Source of the DNA: an uncultured Caulobacterales bacterium
GTDB taxonomy: Bacteria > Pseudomonadota > Alphaproteobacteria > Caulobacterales > Caulobacteraceae
Direction of reading: 5' to 3'
DNA length: 38,643 nucleotides
NCBI GenBank assembly: GCA_903900155.1
Contig: CAIUMD010000005.1
Span: 1-38,643, forward strand
Part shown: positions 22,085 through 31,356 of the stretch, piece by piece
How positions within the stretch are numbered: position 1 is the stretch's first letter
How the letters are laid out: the number at the start of each line of letters is the position of its first letter
Notes under the pieces: generated by a model
Told to the model about the DNA's origin: nothing
Databases searched by the model: none
Seen by the model: only the letters and a program-made list of their open reading frames with translations
Made by a program: the position numbers and the translations under genes

Positions 22085-22102
22085 AAGGTCGTTCTTCCAA
22101 AC

Positions 22103-22870
22103 ATGTCAGCAGCCCTTCATCCCGCCGCCCTCGATGCCCTCCGCCGCAAGGTCCGCGCCCTGGAAACCCAGGATCGCGTCACCCGGGCGGTGTTGCCGTT
22201 CGGCGTTCCGCCGCTGGACGCGCGCCTGCCAGGCGGCGGCCTGGCGCTGGGCGCGCTGCACGAGGTGGCCGGCGGCGCGGAGGAAGCGCTCTATGGCGCC
22301 ACGGCCGCCCGGTTCGCCGCCGGGATCTTGGCCCGCGCCCAGGGTGAGGTTCTCTGGTGCCGGCGCCAGGCCGATCTCTTCGCCCCGTCGCTGGCCCAGG
22401 CCGGCCTGCCGCCCAGCCGGGTGATCTTCGCGGACGCGGGCGACGAGGCCGGCGTCCTGGCGGCCATGGAGGAAGGTTTGCGCTGGCCGGGCCTGGCCGG
22501 GGTCATCGGCGAGGTCGGCAAGCTCTCCATGACCGCCTCGCGCCGGCTGCAGCTGGCGGCCGAGAAGAGCGGGCAGATCGCCATCGCGGTCCGAAGATGG
22601 CGGCGGATCGCCGACGCGGCGGACCTTGGCCAGCCGACGGCCTCGGAAACTCGCTGGCGGGTCTCCACCCTGCCCTCCTCTCCACTGCCCCCTTCCGTTC
22701 CCGGCGTGGGTCGCCCCCGCTGGTTCCTAGAACTCCTCCGCTGCAAGGCCGGCGACGCCTTCGACATCGAGCTAGAAGCCTGTGACGCAAAGGGTCATCT
22801 CCGTCTTCCTGCCCCGCTGGCCTACCGACCGGCTGGCGCGGATGCAGGGCAAGGCCGCGCCGTCGCCTGA
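22103..22870 (+). CDS. imuA: ImuA, RecA-like mutasome component
   Basis: A 255-residue protein. ImuA resembles RecA/SulA, as in PFGVPPLDARLPGGGLALGALHEVAG at about residues 32-57, but the ATP-binding loop is degenerate. It supports translesion synthesis together with ImuB and DnaE2. The ATG at 22103 was chosen for its position just after the LexA box and the typical MSAALHPAALDALRRKV opening. The C-terminal 29 codons overlap the start of imuB in another frame (89 nt), so the two are translationally linked. The genes after it form one SOS-induced operon. Confidence 0.93.
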   Translation: MSAALHPAALDALRRKVRALETQDRVTRAVLPFGVPPLDARLPGGGLALGALHEVAGGAEEALYGATAARFAAGILARAQGEVLWCRRQADLFAPSLAQAGLPPSRVIFADAGDEAGVLAAMEEGLRWPGLAGVIGEVGKLSMTASRRLQLAAEKSGQIAIAVRRWRRIADAADLGQPTASETRWRVSTLPSSPLPPSVPGVGRPRWFLELLRCKAGDAFDIELEACDAKGHLRLPAPLAYRPAGADAGQGRAVA

Positions 22871-24314
22871 CATTCCGGTCGTCATGGTCGGACGGGTCGG
22901 GCGCCGCCGTGCGATCGCGCACATGAACCTCGCCGCCGCCAAGGCCGGCCTGCGGCTGGGCCAGGCCGTGGCCCATGCCACCGCCATGGTCCCAGGTCTT
23001 GTGCTGCACGATCTCGACGCCGCCGGGGATGACGCCGCCCTGCAGCGCCTGGCCCTCTGGGCCCAGCGCCTCTATTCGCCGACCGTGGCCCCGGACCCGC
23101 CCGATGGTCTGGTCATCGACGCCACCGGCTGCACCCATCTCTTCGGCGGCGAGGAGAAGATGCTGGTCAATATCCGCCAGCGCCTGGCCAAGGCCGGCTA
23201 TACCGCCACCCTGGCCATCGCCGACAGCTGGGGCGGCGCTCACGCCCTGGCGCGCTATTCGCGCCGCTCGGTGTTCGTCGTGCCGCCGGGCGCGCTGGGC
23301 GTCCAGCTGAGGGACCTGCCGGTGGCGGCCCTGCGCCTGCCGCCGGATCTCGTCCAGGCCCTGGCCAAGCCCGGCTTCGACACCATCGGCGAGCTGGAGG
23401 CGACGGCCACGGGGCCGCTAGCCCATCGCTTTGGCCTGGAGCCGATCCGCCGCCTCGACCAGGCCTTCGCCCGCGAACGCGAACCGATCGAACCGGTCTT
23501 CGCCCCCGAAACTCCACGTGCGGCCAAGATCTTCGCCGAACCGATCGGCGCGCCCGAGACCATGGCGCGCTATCTGACCGAACTGACGGTCGAACTGTGC
23601 GCCACGCTGGAGGCCCTGAACCTGGGGGCCAAGTCGATCGACGCCTGGTTCTACCGGGTCGACAACCGGATCGAGAGCGCCCGTATCGGCCTGTCGACCC
23701 CGGCCCGGGACGCGCGCCGTCTGGCCAAGCTCCTCTGCGAGAAGCTGGAGATGGTCGATCCGGGCTTCGGGGTCGACAAGATGGTCCTGGCTGCACCGGG
23801 CGCCGAGCCCTTGGCCTACCGGCAGGACGAGGCGCGGCTGGGTGGGGACAAGCCGGCAGTCGCCGATCTGGCGGGTCTGATCGACACCCTGGCCGCGCGC
23901 CTGGGTCCGGACTCGGTCTACCGCCTGGCCAGCGCAGAGAGCGACATCCCCGAGCGCAGTGTCCGCAAGGCCCCGGCCATCGAGCGCCCCGTCGCCTATT
24001 CCTGGCCGGTCGATTGGCCAAGGCCCACCCGCTTCTTTCCCCGCCCCGAGCCCATCGAGACGGTCGCGCTCCTGCCTGACCAGCCGCCGGCCTTCTTCAC
24101 CTGGCGCGGATCGCGCCGGCGCGTGCGGCGGGCCGACGGCCCTGAGCGGGTGTTCGGGGAATGGTGGCGGGCCGACGCCGAGCTGGCCCGCAGCCGGGAC
24201 TACTTCCAGGTCGAGGACGAAGGCGGCCAGCGCTACTGGATCTACCGCGACGGTGACGGCGAGGACGCCGCCACCGGTAGCCAGCGCTGGTTCATGGCCG
24301 GGGTATTCGGATGA
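22782..24314 (+). CDS. imuB: ImuB, catalytically inactive Y-family polymerase
   Basis: A 510-residue Y-family (DinB-like) protein. Its N-terminus, [20 protein letters not shown], lacks the acidic residues of the polymerase active site, the defining trait of ImuB. It is thought to bridge the beta clamp and DnaE2 at lesions. Conserved features include [15 protein letters not shown] (about 108-122) and the little-finger-like domain. The start is GTG at 22782, inside imuA. Its TGA overlaps the dnaE2 ATG (ATGA). A clamp-binding motif could not be identified by eye. Confidence 0.93.
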   Translation: MTQRVISVFLPRWPTDRLARMQGKAAPSPDIPVVMVGRVGRRRAIAHMNLAAAKAGLRLGQAVAHATAMVPGLVLHDLDAAGDDAALQRLALWAQRLYSPTVAPDPPDGLVIDATGCTHLFGGEEKMLVNIRQRLAKAGYTATLAIADSWGGAHALARYSRRSVFVVPPGALGVQLRDLPVAALRLPPDLVQALAKPGFDTIGELEATATGPLAHRFGLEPIRRLDQAFAREREPIEPVFAPETPRAAKIFAEPIGAPETMARYLTELTVELCATLEALNLGAKSIDAWFYRVDNRIESARIGLSTPARDARRLAKLLCEKLEMVDPGFGVDKMVLAAPGAEPLAYRQDEARLGGDKPAVADLAGLIDTLAARLGPDSVYRLASAESDIPERSVRKAPAIERPVAYSWPVDWPRPTRFFPRPEPIETVALLPDQPPAFFTWRGSRRRVRRADGPERVFGEWWRADAELARSRDYFQVEDEGGQRYWIYRDGDGEDAATGSQRWFMAGVFG

Positions 24315-27300
24315 CGAACCCAGTCCCGGAGGATCTCGGCGACTATGTCGAACTGCAGTGCGCCTCGCACTTCTCGCTGCTGCGCGGCGCGTCCTCGCCG
24401 GGCGAACTCTTCGACGAGGCCCAGCGCCTAGGCTATCGCGCCCTGGCGATCTGCGACCGCAACAGCCTGGCGGGCATGGTGCGCGCCCACATCGCCGCCA
24501 AGGACACCGGCGTGCGGCTGGTCGTCGGCTGCGAGTTGGTCCTGCGCGATGGCATGACGGTCCTGGTCTATCCCACCGATCGCGCCGCCTATGGCCGGCT
24601 CTGCCGCCTGCTGAGCCTGGGCAAGGCCCGGGCCGGCAAGGGCGAATGCGATCTCGACCACGCCGACCTGGCCGCCCACGCCGAGGGCCTGATCGCCATC
24701 CTCGTGCCCGAGGACGCCGACGAGGTCTGCGCCCAGCAGCTCTCGCGCCTCTCGGCGATCTTCGGCGCCGACGCCCACATGGCCCTGACCCTGCGCCGAC
24801 GGCCCGGCGACGCCTTGCGTCTCTACGAGCTGGAGCACCTGGCGCTTACGGCCGGGGTGAAGCCGGTGGTGACCAACCGGGTGCTGTTCCACGACAAGGA
24901 CCGCCGCCTGCTGCAGGACGTCGTCACCTGCATCCGCGAAAACACCACGATCGACGATGTCGGCTTCCGGCGTGACCGTCACGCCGACCGCTATCTGAAG
25001 GCCGCGGCCGAAATGCTTCGGCTGTTTCCGCGCCATCGGGCCGCCGTCGCCGCGTCCGTCGCCATCGCGGCCCGTTGCCAGTTCTCGCTATCCGAACTCA
25101 GCTACCAGTACCCGCGCGAAGTGGTCGCCGACGGAGAGACAGCCCAGCAAACCCTGGTGCGCTTGACCTGGGAGGGCGCGGCCCAGCGCTTCCCCGACGG
25201 CGTGACGCCGGAAGTCCGCAAGATCCTCGACCACGAACTGGGGCTGATCGGCCAGCTCGGCTATGCGCCCTACTTCCTGACGGTCAATTCCATCGTCGGC
25301 TATTCCCGCAGCCAGGACATCCTGTGCCAGGGTCGCGGCTCGGCGGCCAATTCGGCGGTCTGTTACGTGCTGGGCATCACCAGCATCGACCCCGAGCGCA
25401 ACGACTTGCTGTTCGAGCGCTTCGTCAGCGCCGAACGCGACGAGCCGCCGGACATCGACGTCGATTTCGAGCACGCCCGCCGCGAGACGGTGATGCAGTG
25501 GATCTTCGAGACCTATGGTCGCCACCGCTCTGCCATCGTGGCCGTGGTCCAGCGCTTTCGGCCGCGCGGCGCGGTGCGCGACGTTGGCAAGGTGCTGGGC
25601 CTGCCCGAGGACATGACCAAGGGTCTCTCCAGCCAGATCTGGAGCTTCAGCCGCGAGGACATCGAGGAAAAGCACGCCCGCGACATGGGCCTGGACCTTT
25701 CGGACCGGCGCCTACGCCTGACCCTGGAGCTGGCGCAGCTCCTGCTCAACACCCCGCGTCATTTCTCCCAGCACCCCGGCGGCTTCGTGCTGACCCAGGA
25801 CCGACTCGACGAACTGGTGCCGATCGAGCCTGCGCGGATGGAAGACCGCCAGATCATCGAATGGGACAAGGACGACATCGACGAGCTGAAGTTCATGAAG
25901 GTCGACGTGCTGGGGCTGGGGATGATGACCTGCCTGAAGCGCGGACTGGACCTCTTGAAGGACGCCAAGGGGATTGCGCTCGACCTGGCCAGCATCCCCC
26001 CTGAAGACCCGCGCACCTACGCCATGATCCGGAGGGCCGACACGCTGGGCGTCTTCCAGATCGAGAGCCGGGCGCAGATGGCCATGTTGCCGCGCCTGAA
26101 GCCTCGGTCGTTCTACGACCTGGTGATCGAGGTGGCGATCGTACGGCCTGGCCCGATCCAGGGCGACATGGTCCATCCCTATCTTCGCCGCCGCGAGGGC
26201 AAGGAGCCGGTGACCTTCCCCAAGCCTGAGCTGGAGAAGGTGCTGGGAAAGACCCTGGGCGTGCCGCTCTTCCAGGAACAGGCCATGCGGGTGGCGATCG
26301 AGTGCGCCGGCTTCACGCCCGGCGAGGCGGACCAGCTGCGCCGGGCCATGGCCACCTTCAAGTTCACGGGCGGGGTCAGCCACTTCAAGGACAAGCTGGT
26401 CGGCGGCATGGTCGAGCGCGGCTATCCGGTCGAGTTCGCCGAACAGACCTTCGCCCAGCTGGAGGGCTTCGGCTCCTACGGCTTCCCGGAAAGCCACGCC
26501 GCCAGCTTTGCCCTCCTGGCCTACGCCTCGTCCTGGCTGAAGTGCCATCACCCCGAGGTCTTCTGCGCGGCCCTGCTCAACAGCCAGCCGATGGGCTTCT
26601 ACCAGCCGGCCCAGATTGTCCGCGACGCCATCGAGCATGGGGTGGAAGTGCGTCCCATCTGCGTCAACGCCTCACGCTGGGACTGCACCCTGGAGGAGAC
26701 GGGTGACGGCGGCCTTGCGGTGCGGCTGGGCCTGCGGATGGTCGGCAAGCTGGCCGAAGCCGACGCGGCCCGCGTGGTCCTGGCCAGGACCGAAGACCCT
26801 TACCGTTCGATCGACGATGTCTGGCGGCGCGCCCAGGTCGGGACCGGAGCCCTGTCGCGCCTGGCCGAAGCCGACGCCTTTCGCCCCAGCCTGGGCCTGG
26901 CGCGCCGCGAAGCCGGCTGGGGGATCAAGGGGCTGCGTGACACCGCCCTCCCCCTCTTCGACCAGCCCGATGCGTCCGAGCTCAACGAACCGGCGCCCAC
27001 GCTGAAGGCCATGACCGAGGGCCGCGAGATCGTCGAGGATTACGGCCATGTCGGCCTCAGTCTTCGCCGCCATCCGCTGGCCCTGTTGCGCGGGACGCTG
27101 GAGGCCAGGGGCTACAAGCCCTGCCAGGCGGCGGCGAGCGGCCGCGACCGCCAGTTCGTCCGGACGGCAGGCCTGGTCCTGGTCCGGCAGATGCCCGGCA
27201 CGGCCAAGGGCGTGATGTTCATGACCCTGGAGGACGAGACCGGCGTCGCCAACCTGGTGATCTGGAAGACGCTCTACGAAAAGCAGCGCCGCGTGGCCCT

Positions 27301-27469
27301 GTCGGCCCACCTGCTGGGCGTGGAAGGCCGCATCCAGCGCGAGGGCGATGTCGTCCACCTCGTCGCCTACAAGCTGCACGACCTGGGTGACGTGCTCTCG
27401 ACCCTGCAGGACCGCGGCGCCGACGCCGGTGACATGTCCTGGGCTCGCCGTAGCCGCAACTTCTGCTAG
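24311..27469 (+). CDS. dnaE2: Error-prone DNA polymerase III alpha-like subunit DnaE2 (ImuC)
   Basis: A 1052-residue C-family polymerase, close to the usual DnaE2 length of about 1050-1100. The PHP domain starts at about residue 14 ([20 protein letters not shown]), and the palm aspartates are in [15 protein letters not shown] (Asp381, Asp383). Further signatures are [32 protein letters not shown] and [20 protein letters not shown], with the OB-fold near residue 960. It performs mutagenic bypass as part of the ImuABC mutasome. It is the last gene of the LexA-boxed operon; the next gene starts 11 bp downstream and may ride on the same transcript. Nothing suggests truncation. Confidence 0.97.
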   Translation: MTNPVPEDLGDYVELQCASHFSLLRGASSPGELFDEAQRLGYRALAICDRNSLAGMVRAHIAAKDTGVRLVVGCELVLRDGMTVLVYPTDRAAYGRLCRLLSLGKARAGKGECDLDHADLAAHAEGLIAILVPEDADEVCAQQLSRLSAIFGADAHMALTLRRRPGDALRLYELEHLALTAGVKPVVTNRVLFHDKDRRLLQDVVTCIRENTTIDDVGFRRDRHADRYLKAAAEMLRLFPRHRAAVAASVAIAARCQFSLSELSYQYPREVVADGETAQQTLVRLTWEGAAQRFPDGVTPEVRKILDHELGLIGQLGYAPYFLTVNSIVGYSRSQDILCQGRGSAANSAVCYVLGITSIDPERNDLLFERFVSAERDEPPDIDVDFEHARRETVMQWIFETYGRHRSAIVAVVQRFRPRGAVRDVGKVLGLPEDMTKGLSSQIWSFSREDIEEKHARDMGLDLSDRRLRLTLELAQLLLNTPRHFSQHPGGFVLTQDRLDELVPIEPARMEDRQIIEWDKDDIDELKFMKVDVLGLGMMTCLKRGLDLLKDAKGIALDLASIPPEDPRTYAMIRRADTLGVFQIESRAQMAMLPRLKPRSFYDLVIEVAIVRPGPIQGDMVHPYLRRREGKEPVTFPKPELEKVLGKTLGVPLFQEQAMRVAIECAGFTPGEADQLRRAMATFKFTGGVSHFKDKLVGGMVERGYPVEFAEQTFAQLEGFGSYGFPESHAASFALLAYASSWLKCHHPEVFCAALLNSQPMGFYQPAQIVRDAIEHGVEVRPICVNASRWDCTLEETGDGGLAVRLGLRMVGKLAEADAARVVLARTEDPYRSIDDVWRRAQVGTGALSRLAEADAFRPSLGLARREAGWGIKGLRDTALPLFDQPDASELNEPAPTLKAMTEGREIVEDYGHVGLSLRRHPLALLRGTLEARGYKPCQAAASGRDRQFVRTAGLVLVRQMPGTAKGVMFMTLEDETGVANLVIWKTLYEKQRRVALSAHLLGVEGRIQREGDVVHLVAYKLHDLGDVLSTLQDRGADAGDMSWARRSRNFC

Positions 27470-27480
27470 GCTCCCCCGCG

Positions 27481-27810
27481 ATGACCCTGACCTATATTCT
27501 CGATGGCAAGACGGCCAAGCCCGAGCCCAATCCGGCGACCTGGGAGGCCTGGATGCGCGCGGCCCTGGAAAGCGGAACACGCGTCGTCGCCAAGTCACGG
27601 GTCAACGCGCAGTTGACGGTCTCCACGGTCTTCGCGGGACTCGACCAACGGCTCGATGAATCGCCGTCCAGCCCTCACCCGGTGTTGTTCGAGACGGCGG
27701 TCTTCAAGGCGAGCGAACTCGTCCGGACCGAATACCACACCGACTGGAGCGAGGCGGAAAGCGCCCATGCCGGGCTGGTCGCCGAGCTCAGGGCGACCCA
27801 GTCCCACTAA
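27481..27810 (+). CDS. Hypothetical protein, 109 aa
   Basis: A 109-residue protein (MTLTYILDGKTAKPEPNPAT...) with the phrase VSTVFAGLDQRL followed by HPVLFETAVFKA, a pattern I associate with short phage- and plasmid-borne proteins of unknown role. No signal or membrane span. It begins 11 bp after dnaE2, with a weak ribosome site, and so may be part of the SOS operon's transcript. Confidence 0.75.
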   Translation: MTLTYILDGKTAKPEPNPATWEAWMRAALESGTRVVAKSRVNAQLTVSTVFAGLDQRLDESPSSPHPVLFETAVFKASELVRTEYHTDWSEAESAHAGLVAELRATQSH

Positions 27811-27875
27811 GGCGCGGGGCGGCCGCGTTCCTCAAGCGCGGTCCGACATGGCCAAGCACCACAACCTCGCCTAGG

Positions 27876-28349
27876 TTGTCGGAAACCCACCGCGAGAAAC
27901 AGAAGTTGCGCTACAGCGAAATCAGCGTCCCCGACAATTTCATCTTCCACTACTTCGACACGAATGACGCCGAGGCCGTGGAAGCCCTGCGCTATCTGGA
28001 GGAAAGTGGTCGGCGCTTCGACCTGGGCAAGGGCCGCGCGGTGATCTTCCATCGCGCGCACGTGCCCAACACCCAAGACCACCTGCATTTCGAACAGCGC
28101 GGCCACACCCTTTACGCCATGAACCGTGATGGTTCGGCGCACGACGGCAGCCACGGCAAGCAGATGCACCGTTGGGCGGTAGACGCCGTGAAGGACCGCT
28201 ACCCTGGCTTCAAGCTGCCCAAGGACGGCCTGATCGAGACGATGTTCGATCAGGGCGAAGCCGTGGTGCTCATGGAGACCGTCGCCATTCGCCCTGAGCT
28301 GGATCGCACTCTGATGGACCTGGCCGAAAAGCTCGCCCGCGAGGCCTAG
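27876..28349 (+). CDS. Hypothetical protein with DUF-like HxH segment, 157 aa
   Basis: A 157-residue soluble protein with a TTG start. Conserved-looking parts are VPDNFIFHYFDTNDAEAVEA, FHRAHVPNTQDHLHFEQRGH and HDGSHGKQMHRWAVD. The clustered histidines (HLHFEQRGH, HDGSHGKQMH) could bind metal, but no family is assigned. The start is the first in-frame option with the whole domain; no better start exists for 120 codons. It lies 65 bp after the previous gene on the same strand. Confidence 0.7.
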   Translation: MSETHREKQKLRYSEISVPDNFIFHYFDTNDAEAVEALRYLEESGRRFDLGKGRAVIFHRAHVPNTQDHLHFEQRGHTLYAMNRDGSAHDGSHGKQMHRWAVDAVKDRYPGFKLPKDGLIETMFDQGEAVVLMETVAIRPELDRTLMDLAEKLAREA

Positions 28350-28406
28350 ACCGCCCTAGGCGCGACGACGCCTGCCCAAGGTCGAAGCGGCGCCCTATGA
28401 TGGGGC

Positions 28407-28532
28407 ATGCCCGCTCGCTCCCGCCCGACCGCCCGCTTGCTGACGCCCACTGGCTGGGCGGGCCTCGCCGCCTTGGCCCTGTCGGCCGCCGCCGTGGTCG
28501 TCGCTGTGGTGAAGGCTCTGCCCCGCGCCTAA
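28407..28532 (+). CDS. 41-aa single-span membrane microprotein
   Basis: Frame MPARSRPTARLLTPTGWAGL followed by a strongly hydrophobic helix (AALALSAAAVVVAVV) and KALPRA. Basic N-terminus then one span, so probably N-in. A GGGG lies directly before the ATG, closer than ideal. The stop overlaps that of ardA on the opposite strand. Weak but organised; could be a real small protein or a GC-rich chance frame. Confidence 0.4.
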   Translation: MPARSRPTARLLTPTGWAGLAALALSAAAVVVAVVKALPRA

Positions 28533-29056
28533 CGCGTCCAGAACACATGCACCGCATCGTGCGCGATCTGGACCGTGAAGACCTCGCCATTCAGCCGCGC
28601 ATCGCGGGCCATGGCCTCGTAGTCGATATAGAGCCGCAGGTTTTCCGGAATGACCGTGGTCTCCTCGGTCATCGCCTGGAAGTAGTCGGCCAGGCTGGCG
28701 AAAACCCCGTGATACTGGTCGTCGAGCGCCGCGCCCGCCGCGTCCAGGTCGCCCCCGACCTCGGCCAGCACCAAGGCGCCCAACTCCCCCCGCGCCCTCA
28801 GGAAGGCGGCGGTCTCCACGACCTTGGCGATGCCGGCGTACTCGGCGATCTCGACGCCGCCGAACCCTTCGTAGTCGTGGATTGCGAACTCCTCGGCCAT
28901 CGGCTCGGGCGAGGCCTTCAGCATCGCTCGGATCGCGGCCCAGACGGCGTCCTCGTCCTCGACCGCGATCCAGGCGCCGTGCAGCACGCCGCTGTTATAG
29001 GCGGCCAGACAGGCGACATAGATGCGGGGCTCAAGGTCATCAGCGGCTTGTCCCAT
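28529..29056 (-). CDS. ardA: Antirestriction protein ArdA
   Basis: A 175-residue protein matching ArdA, a DNA-mimic dimer that inhibits type I restriction enzymes and protects incoming mobile DNA. Signatures: RIYVACLAAYNSGVLHGAWI at residues 11-30, EEFAIHDYEGFGGVEIAEYA, YHGVFASLADYFQAM and YIDYEAMARDARLNGEVF near the C-terminus. The acidic composition is typical. The ATG at 29056 has GAGGATGAGG upstream; an in-frame ATG three codons earlier is too close to that site. A perfect 18-bp palindrome 21 bp upstream is a likely operator. ArdA is a hallmark of conjugative plasmids and ICEs, fitting the Trb genes nearby. Confidence 0.93.
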   Translation of the reverse strand: MGQAADDLEPRIYVACLAAYNSGVLHGAWIAVEDEDAVWAAIRAMLKASPEPMAEEFAIHDYEGFGGVEIAEYAGIAKVVETAAFLRARGELGALVLAEVGGDLDAAGAALDDQYHGVFASLADYFQAMTEETTVIPENLRLYIDYEAMARDARLNGEVFTVQIAHDAVHVFWTR

Positions 29057-29076
29057 GATCCTCATCCTCAACGCAG

Positions 29077-29094
29077 GGGTTCGACATCGAACCC
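29077..29094. promoter_or_regulatory. Perfect 18-bp palindrome upstream of ardA
   Basis: GGGTTCGACATCGAACCC has 8-bp arms around CA. It is centred about 30 bp before the ardA start codon, where it could block the promoter or leader. It probably binds a dimeric regulator. Confidence 0.55.
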
Positions 29095-29141
29095 TTGCCC
29101 GTCGGCGAGACCGGGGGTGCAAGCAGAGGGGCGGCTTCGCG

Positions 29142-29255
29142 GGGACCCGGCTGCAGGCCCCGAAGGGGCCGAAGCTGGGCGGAAGCCGATCCGACGCGCG
29201 CTGGGGGCGGAGCCCCAAGCCGGCGTGGCGACGGTGGCTATCGCCGCCGGGTCCC
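29142..29255. other. Structured GC-rich element between ardA and the CoiA-like gene
   Basis: Arms GGGACCCGGC (29142-29151) and GCCGGGTCCC (29246-29255) are perfect 10-bp inverted repeats that enclose at least two internal hairpins, GGCCCCGAAGGGGCC (29156-29170) and GGGGC-GGA-GCCCC near 29205. This multi-branch layout suggests a folded RNA or leader, or a DNA recognition region. Direction is not clear; on the minus strand it would be the long leader of ardA. The rest of the 294-bp gap holds no gene. Confidence 0.4.
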
Positions 29256-29350
29256 AGGACGTCCGAACAGGCTTTAAATATCGACCCTCCAAGCGTTGCC
29301 ATAGCCCTGGACTCAACCTTCGATGACGGAGCGCATCGGGAGGCCCAGCC

Positions 29351-30166
29351 ATGCTTGTGGCGCTGCAAGGCGATCAGCACATCACCGCCTGGGTCGCCCA
29401 GAAGGGTCCGGTGTTCCATTGCCCCAACTGCAAGACCCAGGTGATCCTCCGTAAAGGGGCGCTGGTCGCCCACAACTTCGCCCACAAGCCGCCGGTCACG
29501 TGCAGTTGGGCTTCTGGCGAGACCCAGGCGCACCTCAAGGCCAAGCTGCTTCTGCACGACGCCTTCGTCGCTCAGGGCCTCAGTTGTTCGGTGGAGGCCG
29601 AGGTGCTGTCGGGGGACGGAGACCGTCGCGCCGATGTGCTGGTCTGGCGGCCGCCGGGCCAGCTGCGGATCGCGCTGGAGGTCCAGCACACGCCGCTCAA
29701 TTTCGAGCAGATCGACCGCCGGACCCGCGCCTACATGTCCGCCGGCGTGCCGGTCGTCTGGCTCGGCCTGATCAAGCCGGAGGTCCTGGCCGGCGCCGAG
29801 CCTCTCGCCGGGGGCCTCAAGATCACGCGCTATTCGGTCCGTCCCTGGGAGAAGTGGGCGCACGCTTACGGCATGGGCGAGCTATGGTTCATCGATCCGG
29901 TGGGCGGGCAATTTTGGCGTGGCGTGCTGCACAAGCACATGATCGAGGTCCCCTCCTCCAGCTGGTACAGCAGCGGCGGCGAAGAACAATCGGCCGGAGG
30001 CTACACACGCTCCTCCAAACGGTGGCGCAACCTGCATGTCGAAGGCCCCTACCCGCCCAGCGCCATCGGCCTGAAGACCTTCACCCGCAACACCTTCTCG
30101 TCGCGGGACTTCACGGTTCCAGGCGGGCGCGCGGCCGGTTTCATGGTGCGCGCCCCTAAGCCATGA
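29351..30166 (+). CDS. CoiA-like competence family protein with nuclease-like domain
   Basis: A 271-residue protein. The N-terminal Cys pair CPNC (residues 24-27) with His41/His45 looks like a zinc site. Next comes a PD-(D/E)XK-like core: Glu57 and His61-x-Lys63 in GETQAHLKAKLLL, Asp95 in RRADVLVW and Glu110-Val-Gln112 in IALEVQHTPL. The YMSAGVPVVWLGL strand follows. This matches the CoiA family, originally defined in natural competence and common on mobile elements. A GGGAGG lies 7 nt before the ATG. No competence genes are in the window. Confidence 0.8.
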   Translation: MLVALQGDQHITAWVAQKGPVFHCPNCKTQVILRKGALVAHNFAHKPPVTCSWASGETQAHLKAKLLLHDAFVAQGLSCSVEAEVLSGDGDRRADVLVWRPPGQLRIALEVQHTPLNFEQIDRRTRAYMSAGVPVVWLGLIKPEVLAGAEPLAGGLKITRYSVRPWEKWAHAYGMGELWFIDPVGGQFWRGVLHKHMIEVPSSSWYSSGGEEQSAGGYTRSSKRWRNLHVEGPYPPSAIGLKTFTRNTFSSRDFTVPGGRAAGFMVRAPKP

Positions 30167-30279
30167 GACATCCGAGCGTCCGCAGGAAACGCCGGTGACC
30201 TGAAGAGCCGGGTGCCGCCGCGAGCGTGGCCTGGGCCCACGCCCGGCAGCGGCCTCATGCCACTGCCGGAAGAGCTGAT

Positions 30280-30660
30280 CTAGTCGAACAGCCCGCCCAG
30301 GAAGCCGCGACGCCGGCCATGGCCACCGCCGTAGCCGCCGTCATGCCCGCCACCGTGCTTGCCACCATGCTTGCCGCCGTGGCCGCCGCGATCGTGGCCG
30401 CCCCGGTAGTCCCCTTCCCAGGGACCGCCGTATTCTGGCGCCTGCGGACGCGGAGTCGGAGCCGGCTGAGGCGGCGGCGTCTCATAGGCCAGGCTGCGCT
30501 CGATGATCTTGTCGAGTTCACCGCGATCCAGCCAGACGCCTCGGCACTTGGGGCAATAGTCGATCTCGATCCCCTGTCGGTCGGTCATGACCAGATCGAC
30601 GCGACAGACGGGGCAGAGCAGACCGCCCTCGTGGCGGGCGGCGGAGGTCGGATCGGTCAT
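30280..30660 (-). CDS. zf-TFIIB domain protein with Gly/His-rich tail
   Basis: A 126-residue protein. Residues 16-50 contain LLCPVCRVDLVM and IDYCPKCRGVWLDRGELDKI, the zf-TFIIB (CPxC...CPxCxGxWLDxGEL) motif that binds zinc. The tail is proline-rich and then strongly glycine/histidine-rich (GGHDRGGHGGKHGGKHGGGH), which may bind metals such as nickel or zinc. The ATG at 30660 has AAGGAG 9 nt upstream; an ATG two codons earlier is too close. Function unknown. Confidence 0.88.
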   Translation of the reverse strand: MTDPTSAARHEGGLLCPVCRVDLVMTDRQGIEIDYCPKCRGVWLDRGELDKIIERSLAYETPPPQPAPTPRPQAPEYGGPWEGDYRGGHDRGGHGGKHGGKHGGGHDGGYGGGHGRRRGFLGGLFD

Positions 30661-30830
30661 GCGCATGCTCCTTGCACAGGCTGCACTTGGACGATGGCGG
30701 CGGGCTACGGAACCCGCCAGGACTGCCGAACACTTAAGAACTCGCGCGAGGCCATATAGTGGCGCTCGGCCCGGCGGTTTCTGTCAAAGTATGGCGACAA
30801 GACCGCCCCCTTGGGAGATGCCTGCTGGCC

Positions 30831-31319
30831 ATGAAGGTTGATCCGACCGCCTTGTGGGAAACCGCCAACCACATCTTCAACCTGGCCCTGGCCTTCATCC
30901 TGGCCTTGCCGGTGGGCTGGGACCGCGAGCACGAGGAGCGCAGCGCCGGCATCAGGACGTTCCCGCTGGTCGCCATCGCCGCCTGTGGCTTCGTGCTGGT
31001 CGGCATCGCCGTGCTGGGCCGGGGTTCGTCGGCCCAGGCCCGGATCCTGGAAGGCCTGATCACCGGCGTAGGCTTCATCGGCGGCGGCGCAATCCTGAAA
31101 CAAGGCGCGCGCGCGTCGGGGACAGCGACGGCCGCCAGCCTCTGGGCGACCGGGGCGATGGGCGCGGCCGTCGGTTACGGCCTCTACGACATCGCCGTTG
31201 TCCTGGCGCTGACCACCTTCCTGACCCTGCGGTTCGCGCGCCCGTTCAAGCAGGCCGCCCGCGACGAAGCTCCGCCGAACGGCGCGTCCGCCGCCTCCGA
31301 TCAAGCTGAGCAAGGCTAG
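30831..31319 (+). CDS. MgtC/SapB family membrane protein
   Basis: A 162-residue inner-membrane protein with four to five helices. Family signatures: ALPVGWDREHEERSAGIRTF near residue 25, ITGVGFIGGGAILK (about 76-89) and GTATAASLWATGAMGAAVGY (about 96-115). MgtC-like proteins modulate F-type ATPase or Mg/phosphate homeostasis in some pathogens; here only the membrane domain is present, without the C-terminal ACT-like domain. It stands alone, divergent from the zf-TFIIB gene. Confidence 0.9.
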   Translation: MKVDPTALWETANHIFNLALAFILALPVGWDREHEERSAGIRTFPLVAIAACGFVLVGIAVLGRGSSAQARILEGLITGVGFIGGGAILKQGARASGTATAASLWATGAMGAAVGYGLYDIAVVLALTTFLTLRFARPFKQAARDEAPPNGASAASDQAEQG

Positions 31320-31356
31320 CCGGCGGGGCCGGCATGGCCTCTGGGCCGCTCCAGCG

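Noticed and set aside
23167..24021. Large minus-strand frame opposite imuB
   Set aside because: Low-complexity Arg/Pro/Gly shadow of the imuB codons.
28388..28406. CGCCCTATGATGG similarity to the dusA 5' core
   Set aside because: It is in inverted orientation relative to dusA and breaks the reading of the core; probably chance.
29077..29094. GGGTTCGACATCGAACCC as a tRNA T-arm
   Set aside because: No acceptor, D or anticodon arm around it; it is a symmetric palindrome upstream of ardA.
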